This document shows positions 33,295 to 41,776 of a stretch of DNA of 64,000 nucleotides, piece after piece. The DNA is taken from the NCBI GenBank assembly GCA_015056255.1, contig SVGP01000017.1, forward strand, positions 1 to 64,000, read 5' to 3'. Both the position numbers and the translations under genes were made by a program. The notes beneath the pieces were generated by a model. That model saw only the letters and a list, made by a program, of their open reading frames with translations. It had not been told where the DNA came from and made no database searches. The first letter of the stretch is position 1, and each line of letters starts with the position of its first letter. The stretch is from Clostridiales bacterium (GTDB lineage Bacteria; Bacillota; Clostridia; Christensenellales; Aristaeellaceae).

Positions 33295-36200
33295 TTATTC
33301 TGAGAGCATTTCAACATCCTCGAGGATGTTGCCGAAATAATGCTGCATTTCCGATTCGGACAAGAGATTAGAAAAGAAATACAGAAGCCTTCCCGGACGC
33401 TTCTCGACCCATCGCAGCATTGTTCTCATTTCAGAGTCGTACACCGAGCGGGAAATGTTCCATCTGGCCAGATGCTGATCGATTTCGGGCTCTAAAAGCG
33501 CTGCGCGCTCATGGATGAGACGGGAAACGTTTTCCGTAGACCAGGTGGTCGCCAGATGCTCGGCGAAATAGGTCAGGAACTGATCCTTGCACACCGGGTT
33601 TTTCATAAGCGCGATGAACAGAGAGTTGTCGGTCTTTTTGTCGGTGCCCATGCCGCCGGGAGTGAGCCAGCGGTTGGGAGAGTTGGTATCGTGGTGGAAG
33701 CCCCAGTCGGTGTCGAACAGAACCCAGCGCCACTTGCCGTCGATTTCGTCGGATTTATACTTTTTGACGTTCAAAAGGTCGGGGTTTCCGCCGTACATCT
33801 GAATGGCGATGTATTCAAGGTAGTTGTCGACGTCGATATACTGCTTGATGTAAGCAAGCTCTTCTTCGGTCTCGATGCCGTTTTTCTCATACCATTCCTT
33901 GATTTCGAGCCAATCCTTGTTGGAGCCCTGCATAACGCTTGTGTTCGCCTTTAAAAGATCCATGGAATCCTTCACGCTCTCATCCCAGCCTTCCCACTGG
34001 CAGATGGAGAAGGTGTTGATGCGCTCGCGCAGGTTATAATGGCCCCAGTATTCGCCGTTTAAATATACAATCGCAAGCGCGGTGTCCTGATACATAACGG
34101 ACGAGCCTTCGGAAAGGTAGGTGAGGATGGAGTCGCGCATGCGGGTTCTGTCCCAGTCCTGACCGGAGGAGCGAAGCACGAAGGACTGATACTCGGTGTA
34201 GTCTCGGTGTTCAAAAAGCGGATAATAGAAGCGGTTTACGCCGTATTTGCTTCTTGCGACGATTTTGAACGCCTTCTGCGCTTCCTTTCGGCTGAACTGT
34301 CCGTGCAGCTTCACGCCGCAGCCCTGAGAAAGAAGGGTTTCGCCGCTGGTCGAGTACATCTCGATATTGGCGTCCTTTTCCCAGCTCATCCAGAAGTTTG
34401 CGCCCTTGTCGATGGAACCGTAGGGGCTGGAGGCCAGCGCATTCGGGCCGAAGACGTACAGACCCTGATTTCTGTCCCAAAGGTCGATGGGATCCATGAC
34501 GAGGGAGATGACGTCCATCGTGTGGCTAACGCCCAGTAAATAGCTTTGGGTGTTGACAAGGGAAGTGATTTTTCCATCCTTGACCGCGATTGCGCGGATG
34601 ACGGTGGAGGTATAAACGGGAATAGGCTCGGAATAAATGTGGGTCTGATAGAAGGTGGAGGAGGGATAATACACGTTTCTGGAATCGTTGTCCATCGTGT
34701 AGTAGGAGCCGTTCAAATTCGCGGGATCGGGGGTTGAGGAATCGAGGGTATAATAGATGGTCGCGCCGGGCTCGGCGGTTAGGGAAACGGTGAAGGGCGT
34801 GATGGAGGAGAAGGTTCCGCCCTTTACGCTGAAGGTGGGCGCGAGCAGGCGGCTCATGTAGCCCGACTGCGCGTTTGCAGTGAGGGGCGTCGTGGCCGTC
34901 ATGTAATAAAAGCCGCTTTGGCCGTTTATGCGGCCATAGGAGATGTTGGAATACTGATAGGTGAGCGGAACGCGGTCGACGATGGTGCCGTCGGGCATGG
35001 AAAGAACGAGCGTTGCGCCCTCGGTTGAGGAAAGCTTGAAGCCCGCATGGTAGTACGAACCCTCTTTTTTATCAAGCCCGGACATCAGAACGCCCAGATA
35101 CTGGCCGGAGGATACGCTGCTGCCGTCAGGAAACTGCCACTTTCGGGGTTTGTCCGCCTCGTCCGAAATGCCCCAGCCGCTTAGATCCACCGTGTGTCCC
35201 GAGCGGTTGTAGATTTCGATCCAATCGTAGGATTGCCCGGAGGAATTGGTCTGGGTGGTGGAGGCCATGACTTCGTTAAAATAAACGCCTGTTGCATTTT
35301 GCGCCGCGAACTGACCATCAATCAGCGCGGCGCTTTCATAGCTGTTGGATTTTCCCGGGGTGGGCGGGAGCATCGTGGTCCACGAATCGTCCGCCTGACG
35401 GGAATAGGACTGATCCGCCTTTAAGATGTCGTAGGAGACATAATCGATCATGCTTCCGGCGGCGTTTGTGAGAATCAAAAATTCCTTTTCAGTGCTTAAG
35501 CGGAAATTGGTGTGAAGGGCGCTTTGTGCATTTGCGCGGTCGTAGCCGGAGGCATAAACGATCATATATTCGCCTGCGCCAATGGACACGTTCGGGAAAC
35601 GCCACTTCTGAAGATTTTCTTCGGAATCCGAAAGCGCATAGCCGTTTAAGCTGACCGCATAGTCGGAGGAATTGAAAATCTCGATCCAGTCTACGTATTC
35701 GCCGTTTTCATCGGGCGCATAGCTTGCGTTTTTCGCCATGAACTCGGTGATTTTGATAGGGCTTTCGGTGAGCGTTCGGTCGCCGCGCGCAAGAAGATAA
35801 TTTTCATGGGTATTGGCCATGCGGGGCGTATACTCGTTTGTGACCACCCATTCGCCGCCTACTTCGGCGTAGGAATGGTTGGACGAAAGAGAAGGAACGT
35901 TCAGCGTCTGGATCGCATGATCGTAGGGGTTGAACAGAATCAGCGTATCGCCTGCAGAGGAGATTTTAAACGGCGCATGGTAGGTGTAGCCGTAATTGTT
36001 TTTGGAAGTGTTGGTGGCAAACACGATCGTGCGCTCGCCGGGAGAGAGCGTATGGTCCGGGAACTCGAAGTATTCGAGCACATGCGTGGCTTCCTGCGCG
36101 ATTTTATAGCCGCGAAGAGAAAGCGGCTTGTCGGACACGTTTGCAACCTCAAACCAGTCGGAGAACTCGCCGTTTTCATCCTGCACAGCAGAGCCGTTTG

Positions 36201-36537
36201 AGCTCATGACTTCGGTGATGCGGATAGACAGCGCGACGTCGATTGCAGGAACGCTTTTTTGCGTATTTCCGCCGATGCCGTTGGGAAACTTGTGCTGAAG
36301 GACGAAGCTTAAAATGATAAACGCGATAACGCCCAATACGACAAGCTTTCCGGTAACGGATTTTTTATTGCCGGAAGCGGGCGCAGCTTTTGCCGGAGCC
36401 TTTTGGGCAGGGCGGGCGGCAGGCCTTTGCACAGGCACAGAACGACTCTGCGGCCGTTGGGGAACTGGTCTTGCCCCCTGCGTAGGATTGGCCTGCGGAC
36501 GGCGGGCGGGATTCGCGGTCGGTTTCTTGTTCTGCAA
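33295..36537 (-). CDS. CotH kinase with lamin-tail domains
   Basis: 1080 residues from a TTG (GGAGG six bases upstream). A Pro/Ala/Lys/Arg-rich cytoplasmic stretch (1-60) and one membrane helix (about 64-84) lead outside. Three lamin-tail-type domains follow (about 100-220, 262-390, 415-545), each with EVM or EFM, a D-ENGE or SS-G segment and DWIEI/DWFEV. A chitobiase-like segment (about 575-665, TIYYTLDSSTPDP) and the CotH kinase (about 690-1000) complete it. Kinase residues: GHYNLRERI, GNPDLLNVKKY, WRWVLFDTDWGF. CotH of Bacillus phosphorylates spore-coat proteins; this one probably phosphorylates surface proteins. Confidence 0.9.
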   Translation of the reverse strand: MQNKKPTANPARRPQANPTQGARPVPQRPQSRSVPVQRPAARPAQKAPAKAAPASGNKKSVTGKLVVLGVIAFIILSFVLQHKFPNGIGGNTQKSVPAIDVALSIRITEVMSSNGSAVQDENGEFSDWFEVANVSDKPLSLRGYKIAQEATHVLEYFEFPDHTLSPGERTIVFATNTSKNNYGYTYHAPFKISSAGDTLILFNPYDHAIQTLNVPSLSSNHSYAEVGGEWVVTNEYTPRMANTHENYLLARGDRTLTESPIKITEFMAKNASYAPDENGEYVDWIEIFNSSDYAVSLNGYALSDSEENLQKWRFPNVSIGAGEYMIVYASGYDRANAQSALHTNFRLSTEKEFLILTNAAGSMIDYVSYDILKADQSYSRQADDSWTTMLPPTPGKSNSYESAALIDGQFAAQNATGVYFNEVMASTTQTNSSGQSYDWIEIYNRSGHTVDLSGWGISDEADKPRKWQFPDGSSVSSGQYLGVLMSGLDKKEGSYYHAGFKLSSTEGATLVLSMPDGTIVDRVPLTYQYSNISYGRINGQSGFYYMTATTPLTANAQSGYMSRLLAPTFSVKGGTFSSITPFTVSLTAEPGATIYYTLDSSTPDPANLNGSYYTMDNDSRNVYYPSSTFYQTHIYSEPIPVYTSTVIRAIAVKDGKITSLVNTQSYLLGVSHTMDVISLVMDPIDLWDRNQGLYVFGPNALASSPYGSIDKGANFWMSWEKDANIEMYSTSGETLLSQGCGVKLHGQFSRKEAQKAFKIVARSKYGVNRFYYPLFEHRDYTEYQSFVLRSSGQDWDRTRMRDSILTYLSEGSSVMYQDTALAIVYLNGEYWGHYNLRERINTFSICQWEGWDESVKDSMDLLKANTSVMQGSNKDWLEIKEWYEKNGIETEEELAYIKQYIDVDNYLEYIAIQMYGGNPDLLNVKKYKSDEIDGKWRWVLFDTDWGFHHDTNSPNRWLTPGGMGTDKKTDNSLFIALMKNPVCKDQFLTYFAEHLATTWSTENVSRLIHERAALLEPEIDQHLARWNISRSVYDSEMRTMLRWVEKRPGRLLYFFSNLLSESEMQHYFGNILEDVEMLSE

Positions 36538-36655
36538 GGTGAACCTCCATTGAAATGCACATGAAAATATGCATGGTGTTAATAGTCAAATCTATTCATG
36601 TTTATTATATCACAATGCCAAAGGGTTTCCACTGCGCTTTCGTTAATTATACTTG

Positions 36656-38635
36656 TCATGGAACGCTGAGGTAGTCGACGCTCATGTTCATGGCCCACTT
36701 TTCCGCGCTTGAACCTTTTTTCACGATGAAAATCGTATCATTGCCTGACTCAAACGCGCCAAATTCGATTTCTACGTCCGTTTCAGGCAGTAAAACGTAT
36801 AAAAGCGAGTCCATGTCCGAAAATGCGCCTGTGGAAATCAAGGTGACGTTTGTCTTTGAAAGATCCACGCATTCGATATTTTCCGCGCCCTCAAATGCGT
36901 CGGCTTCAATCTGAGAAAGCGCATTGGGCGGGCGGAGGGTCTTTTGGGGGAGAATGATATCGTGCGCGGCGTTTGCCTTTAAGACAGCCAGATGCGCGTC
37001 GCTTGCGACCGGAACAAGGTATCTTCCGCCCGCTTTCATGGAATCCGGCGCGATTTCCCAAACGCCTTCGGGCAGCGTAACCGTGTCGGGCGCGCTTTGG
37101 GATGCAAAAGCGCCGTCCTGTATCGCGATGACGGGAAGACTCTGAAGCGTTTTGGGGACGATCAGCAGTTTTTCATTTCCCTGATAGCCTATAATGGCGC
37201 AGCCCTCTTCATAGGGGATGTAAACAAGCGCTGTTTCTTCGTCGATGCCGCCGACGGAAATCATGTAATCGGGCATCTTCATTGCGCACCAGCCGATTTT
37301 TCCGCCCGCCGTGTAGCCCCAGCCCCAGTCGTAACTTTTTCCGGGAACAGTGTCCAGAATGGTGATGATTTCGCCGTTATAGATGTTGCTTAAGGTGTCG
37401 TAGCTTGTGCCCGGACCCTCTCGAAGGCGCAGGGAGGAGGAAACGGTGATTTCGTACATCGGAAAGGTTTCATGTGTCTTGTTTCCGTATTCCACGATGA
37501 AGCCTTCGGTCGAGAACGAGGAATAATGAAGATCGATCCATTTTCCATCCTGCGTCTGCGCAAGCTTTCCGCGCTCGGTTTTACCGTACACAGCGAATGG
37601 CTCGCCCTTGGCCCATTTGGAGGAAGCAAAATCGTCCCTGAACGCTTCGCCCGTTACCCATTGCCAGTTGCCGCTTTCGAATTTTCCGCCCAGCCAGCAA
37701 TCGCCGGAAAATGTAGAAATGAGGTTTTTTACAACGTCATATTCCGCCTGCGTTTCGATGGTAGCAAGATAGCCGCCTTTTTTTTCGGCAAATTCATTGG
37801 CGAACGTCCATGTGAAAGAGCCTGTGTACAGCTCATAGGTGTGTCCGTTTGACGACAAAGATGCGCTGGGCGGCGTTTCGTCCTCAATCACGCGTTCCCA
37901 GACGGCGTAAAGCGTAGTGTCTTTATTGATGCAGAATTCCTCATATTCCTTGTAGTCGAGGGTGCTTGCGTCCTTGTTCAGCGACCAGCCGACAAGCGAA
38001 TAGCCCTCAAGCGTGGGCTTGTCCAGCGTGACGAGGGTTGGAATGCCCTCGGTCTTGGTTTGCGATTTTGGCGGGTTTTTGCCGCCGTTTGCATCGTAGG
38101 TGATGGTGTAGGTCTCAATCTCGCCGCCGTAGAAGTCGCGCCAGTAAAGGTTTACGGCGTTTGTGCCGCGCTGCTTGCTCTTTGTTGTGCGGTTGGCGGG
38201 AATTTCGTAGTAGTAGCAGAAATGATACGCCGCGTCATATGCGCCCTGGGGGGTATTGGGGATTTTCTTCAGATAATCGCCCACGCTTTTTTTGTAGGTT
38301 TCAAGCTCGTAGCCCAGATATGCCAATTGACCGTAGATATTTCGCCACGTTTCGTAGCCGTTGTCCTCGCAGAATTTGACCATCGTATCGCGTCGGGAGT
38401 TCCATTGGCAGATGCCGTAGGCGTCGCCGCCGTCGCCGACCGCCGCGGGATCAAAGTTGGATTCTGCGCGAACGTTTGCTAAGATTCCGCATGCGACCGC
38501 TGGCGTCAGATTCAATTCCTTGGTTATGTAGTCAAATATGATTTGCTTGTTCGCTTCCCGGTCGACTTCGGCCCGGGTCGGCGCAAACCCCGCTGCAAGC
38601 ACGAGGAGCAGAAAGCAAGCCAGTATGCGCTTCAT
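36656..38635 (-). CDS. Secreted lysozyme, C-type lectin, SH3 and LRR protein
   Basis: 659 residues. Signal peptide 1-22; phage-tail-lysozyme-like domain (about 25-165: GILANVRAESNFDP with the catalytic Glu, GDAYGICQWNSRR); Flg_new/InlB-B repeat (about 176-247: YTITYDANGGKNPP, LVGWS, TLYAVWE); C-type lectin-like domain (about 258-385: GGYLATIETQAEYDVV, WLGGKFESGNWQWVTGE, KWIDLHY); bacterial SH3 (about 392-450); BspA-like leucine-rich region to the end. It probably binds and cuts peptidoglycan, or acts on the host/neighbour surface. No wall-sorting motif. The gene follows no operon partner; CotH starts 118 bases downstream. Confidence 0.88.
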   Translation of the reverse strand: MKRILACFLLLVLAAGFAPTRAEVDREANKQIIFDYITKELNLTPAVACGILANVRAESNFDPAAVGDGGDAYGICQWNSRRDTMVKFCEDNGYETWRNIYGQLAYLGYELETYKKSVGDYLKKIPNTPQGAYDAAYHFCYYYEIPANRTTKSKQRGTNAVNLYWRDFYGGEIETYTITYDANGGKNPPKSQTKTEGIPTLVTLDKPTLEGYSLVGWSLNKDASTLDYKEYEEFCINKDTTLYAVWERVIEDETPPSASLSSNGHTYELYTGSFTWTFANEFAEKKGGYLATIETQAEYDVVKNLISTFSGDCWLGGKFESGNWQWVTGEAFRDDFASSKWAKGEPFAVYGKTERGKLAQTQDGKWIDLHYSSFSTEGFIVEYGNKTHETFPMYEITVSSSLRLREGPGTSYDTLSNIYNGEIITILDTVPGKSYDWGWGYTAGGKIGWCAMKMPDYMISVGGIDEETALVYIPYEEGCAIIGYQGNEKLLIVPKTLQSLPVIAIQDGAFASQSAPDTVTLPEGVWEIAPDSMKAGGRYLVPVASDAHLAVLKANAAHDIILPQKTLRPPNALSQIEADAFEGAENIECVDLSKTNVTLISTGAFSDMDSLLYVLLPETDVEIEFGAFESGNDTIFIVKKGSSAEKWAMNMSVDYLSVP

Positions 38636-38858
38636 GTATGCGTTTCCTTTCGTATGTTAACGTATATATGCATTATTAGGGGCAAACTTATACACATATA
38701 CTATACACGAAATGAAAGGAAAAGTCAATTTCTGAAGAATTCTGAAGTGTGAACTAAGGATTTTTCAGAAAATCAAAACATTTATACCATGGAAAACACA
38801 CGGTATGTTTTCGAAAACAGGATATACTTGGATCATCCCAAATATGGAGGATATGTCA

Positions 38859-39884
38859 ATGGCTAAAAGAGTAAAAAAGAAAAGCATTCTGCGGCGGATC
38901 ATAAAATGGCTGATTGCGCTTGTAATTCTCGGGATTCTCGGTATTTTGTTTTATTATGTATGGTTTCCCATGCTGAAGGCGTCCGTCACCATAACCTACG
39001 ACACTTATCAGGCTACTATCGGTTCAATCTCCAATTCGCTTAGCTTTTCAGGCAGCGTAAACATCGTAAGCAGCGAATATCTTTCGGCGCCTGATTCGGG
39101 TACGGTGCGAGATATCTATGTGAAGAGCGGAGACAATGTAAAAAAGGGCGACCGGCTCATGCGTCTGTCGACAGGCGATACGATCAAAGCGAGCTTTGAC
39201 GGAACCATCAACAGCATAAATGTTGAAGCGGGCGACAGCGTATCCAATGGCGCGCAGCTTTGTCAGGTGGTGGATTTTTCCAATATGAAGGTCACCATGC
39301 GCGTGGACGAATACGACATTTCAGAGGTTTTCGAAGGGCAGGAATGCACGGTCACCGTAACAGCGCTTGAAAAAAGCTTCCCTGCGTCGATTTCCCACAT
39401 CAACCGCCTGTCCGCATCCTCGGGCTCGGTCGCTTATTACACGGTGACGGCGTCGGTAGAGGTTACGGAGGATGTTCTGCCCGGCATGCAGGTTACGGTT
39501 TCCATTCCGAAGGAGGAAGCCAGAGACGTTGTGGTTCTGAAAATGGACGCGCTCAGCTTCGACGCATTCAACAGCGCCTTTGTATATGTGATGAATGAAA
39601 ACGGCGAAATGGAACAAAGGTACGTCGAGGTGGGCGTTGACAACGGAAACTATACTGAAATCAAAAACGGGCTTAAAGACGGAGAAACCGTGTATGTTGA
39701 AACCGAGGAAGAAGTAACCGCTTCCGGCGGTCTTCAGGATTTGCTCAGTGGTCTTATGGGCGGAACGCAGGTCAACAGACCTGATAGCTTCAATCAGCGC
39801 AGCGGAGGCATGGGCGGAAATTTCAACTCCTCGCCCGGAACGGGTGATTTTGGCGGCAATAATCAGCGCGGCAACATGAGGTAA
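38859..39884 (+). CDS. MacA-like membrane adaptor of ABC exporter
   Basis: 341 residues from the ATG at 38859, eight bases after GGAGG; upstream in-frame ATGs lack a site. A basic N-terminus and membrane helix (about 15-36) are followed by a HlyD/MacA-type body: biotinyl-lipoyl motif SAPDSGTVRDIYVKSGDNVKKGD and its second half SFDGTINSINVEAGDSVSNG (each read in pieces), beta-barrel VDEYDISEVFEGQ and a membrane-proximal domain. The C-terminal ~45 residues are Gly/Asn-rich. First gene of a six-gene set with the ATPase 5 bases on. It joins the exporter to substrates or outside partners. Confidence 0.88.
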   Translation: MAKRVKKKSILRRIIKWLIALVILGILGILFYYVWFPMLKASVTITYDTYQATIGSISNSLSFSGSVNIVSSEYLSAPDSGTVRDIYVKSGDNVKKGDRLMRLSTGDTIKASFDGTINSINVEAGDSVSNGAQLCQVVDFSNMKVTMRVDEYDISEVFEGQECTVTVTALEKSFPASISHINRLSASSGSVAYYTVTASVEVTEDVLPGMQVTVSIPKEEARDVVVLKMDALSFDAFNSAFVYVMNENGEMEQRYVEVGVDNGNYTEIKNGLKDGETVYVETEEEVTASGGLQDLLSGLMGGTQVNRPDSFNQRSGGMGGNFNSSPGTGDFGGNNQRGNMR

Positions 39885-39889
39885 GGCTG

Positions 39890-40579
39890 ATGGAAAACGT
39901 ATTTTTTCGGATGACAGACGTCTGCAAAAGCTACTTTGTCGGCGGCGAAACGCTCGAAGTGCTTAAAAAGATCAATCTGGATATCGCCAAGGGAGAATAC
40001 CTGAGCGTTCTTGGGCCGTCTGGAAGCGGTAAAAGCACGCTGATGAACATCATTGGCTGCCTCGATCAGCCGACCAGCGGCGAATACATATTGAACGGAA
40101 GCATGATTGAGGATCTGAGCGAGAAGGAGCTTGCAGAGATCAGAAACCGCGAGATCGGATTCATTTTTCAGAATTCTCAGCTGCTTCAAAGAATGGACGC
40201 GCTTTCCAACGTGGAATTACCCCTGGTGTATGCGGGCGTTCATGCAAGAGAGAGGAAACGGCGCGCAAGGGAAATGCTCATGCGCGTAGGGCTTGAGGAG
40301 CGTATGTATCACTTTCCCAATCAGCTGTCCGGCGGTCAGCAGCAAAGAGTCGCTATTGCAAGAGCGTTGGTGACCAATCCACGGATTCTGCTTGCGGACG
40401 AGCCCACCGGCGCGTTGGATCAGAATACGGGAAAAACGATCATGCAGTTATTTGACGAATTGAGCTGTGAGGGCCGAACAATCATCATGATTACGCATGA
40501 TCTGAAAATCGCAGGACATGCCCGCCGTATCGTCAATATTATCGACGGCTGCCTCACCGAAGGGGAGGCGAGCGCGTGA
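39890..40579 (+). CDS. MacB/LolD-like ABC transporter ATPase
   Basis: 229 residues. Walker A LGPSGSGKSTLMNIIG (about 39-54), Q-loop FIFQNSQLL, signature NQLSGGQQQRVAIARAL, Walker B ILLADEPTGALD and H-loop MITHDLKI. This is the MacB/FtsE/LolD class, which powers mechanotransmission-type permeases. Overlaps the permease start by four bases (GTGA). Confidence 0.94.
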   Translation: MENVFFRMTDVCKSYFVGGETLEVLKKINLDIAKGEYLSVLGPSGSGKSTLMNIIGCLDQPTSGEYILNGSMIEDLSEKELAEIRNREIGFIFQNSQLLQRMDALSNVELPLVYAGVHARERKRRAREMLMRVGLEERMYHFPNQLSGGQQQRVAIARALVTNPRILLADEPTGALDQNTGKTIMQLFDELSCEGRTIIMITHDLKIAGHARRIVNIIDGCLTEGEASA

Positions 40580-41766
40580 AAAAAATGTTTTTCGGAGTCT
40601 ACAGGTTCTTTGCGATGCTCCTTGAGAACGCCCGGATGAGCGTCAGCAATATTTTCAATAACAGACTTCGGTCTTTTTTAACAATTCTCGGCATTATGAT
40701 AGGCGTTACCGCGGTTATCGCGCTGATTACAACGATTTCAGCGGTTTCCCGTTCTATTTCGAATTCGTTTACGTCGATGGGCGCGGGACAGCTGACGCTC
40801 TCCGTATCGGGAAGCGATTTGAAGCCGGGTCTGAACACAGAGAATCTCAACGCTCTTCTTGAAGTCGACGGCATTGTCGGCCTCACGCCCTCCGTGTCGC
40901 TTTCGGCGAGCATGATCTACGGAGGCGAGCGCGATACAGGCATTTCCGTAAAGGGCGTAAACGAGTATTATTTTACCCGAGAAGACGAGCTGGTTGAAAG
41001 AGGACGAACCATCAACATATTCGATGTCGAGCGCAAAAGCGCCGTCTGCCTGATCGGGAAGGATGTGCTTGATAGCTTCTTTTACGGTGTGAATCCGCTG
41101 GAGAAGACGGTGTACCTGAATGGAATCGCGTTTACCGTGATCGGCATTCTGGGAGAAGACGCGACAAACGACGTGATGATTCCTTACACAACTGCGCTTA
41201 AAATGAACGCGGAGGCGTTTGTTACATCCGCCACCCTGTATCTGACAAGCGCTGAAATCTCAGACAGCGTCGTATCTTCGCTTGAGCCGGTGTTGGACGA
41301 AATGTTTTCCTTTGAAGAGGACACCTACTCCATCAGCACAATGGAGGCGCTTGAAAACACGATGACGGAACTTTTGGGCATGATGAGCGCGCTGTTGGCC
41401 GGAATTGCCTCTATTGCCCTGATCGTCGGCGGCATCGGTATTATGAACATGATGCTCACCTCCGTCACCGAGCGAACCGGCGAAATTGGCCTTAAAAAAG
41501 CGCTGGGCGCGAGGCCTGGCGAAATTCAGATGCAGTTTCTGATCGAGTCTTTTCTGCTTTCCATGATGGGCGGCGTTCTGGGCGTAGGGCAGGGCGTTAT
41601 CCTGAGCATTGTCATGTGCAGGCTGATGGGTGCGGATTTTAGCCTTTCTTATGGTTCAATCGCGCTCGGCGTTGGATTTTCCGCTGCCGTCGGTATCATC
41701 TTCGGCTGGAGTCCTGCCAGAAAGGCCAGCAGACTCAATCCCATCGACGCTTTGAGAAGCATGTAA
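40576..41766 (+). CDS. MacB/FtsX-family ABC permease
   Basis: 396 residues from a GTG. N-terminal helix (about 32-56, LRSFLTILGIMIGVTAVIAL), a ~210-residue extracytoplasmic MacB periplasmic-core-like domain and three C-terminal helices of the FtsX domain with GGIGIMNMMLTSVTERTGEIG and KKALGARPGEIQMQFLIES, both split. Works as a dimer with the ATPase; such systems export peptides, lipoproteins or drugs or gate wall enzymes. Substrate unknown. Confidence 0.92.
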   Translation: MKKMFFGVYRFFAMLLENARMSVSNIFNNRLRSFLTILGIMIGVTAVIALITTISAVSRSISNSFTSMGAGQLTLSVSGSDLKPGLNTENLNALLEVDGIVGLTPSVSLSASMIYGGERDTGISVKGVNEYYFTREDELVERGRTINIFDVERKSAVCLIGKDVLDSFFYGVNPLEKTVYLNGIAFTVIGILGEDATNDVMIPYTTALKMNAEAFVTSATLYLTSAEISDSVVSSLEPVLDEMFSFEEDTYSISTMEALENTMTELLGMMSALLAGIASIALIVGGIGIMNMMLTSVTERTGEIGLKKALGARPGEIQMQFLIESFLLSMMGGVLGVGQGVILSIVMCRLMGADFSLSYGSIALGVGFSAAVGIIFGWSPARKASRLNPIDALRSM

Positions 41767-41776
41767 AGGAGGGTGC

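Noticed and set aside
36656-38635. Prophage remnant
   Set aside because: The lysozyme domain is named from phage tails, but there are no phage genes around it and the protein has a signal peptide and surface domains.
38859-41766. Macrolide resistance by MacAB
   Set aside because: Similarity is only at family level; such exporters in Gram-positives have many substrates and nothing here shows drug specificity.
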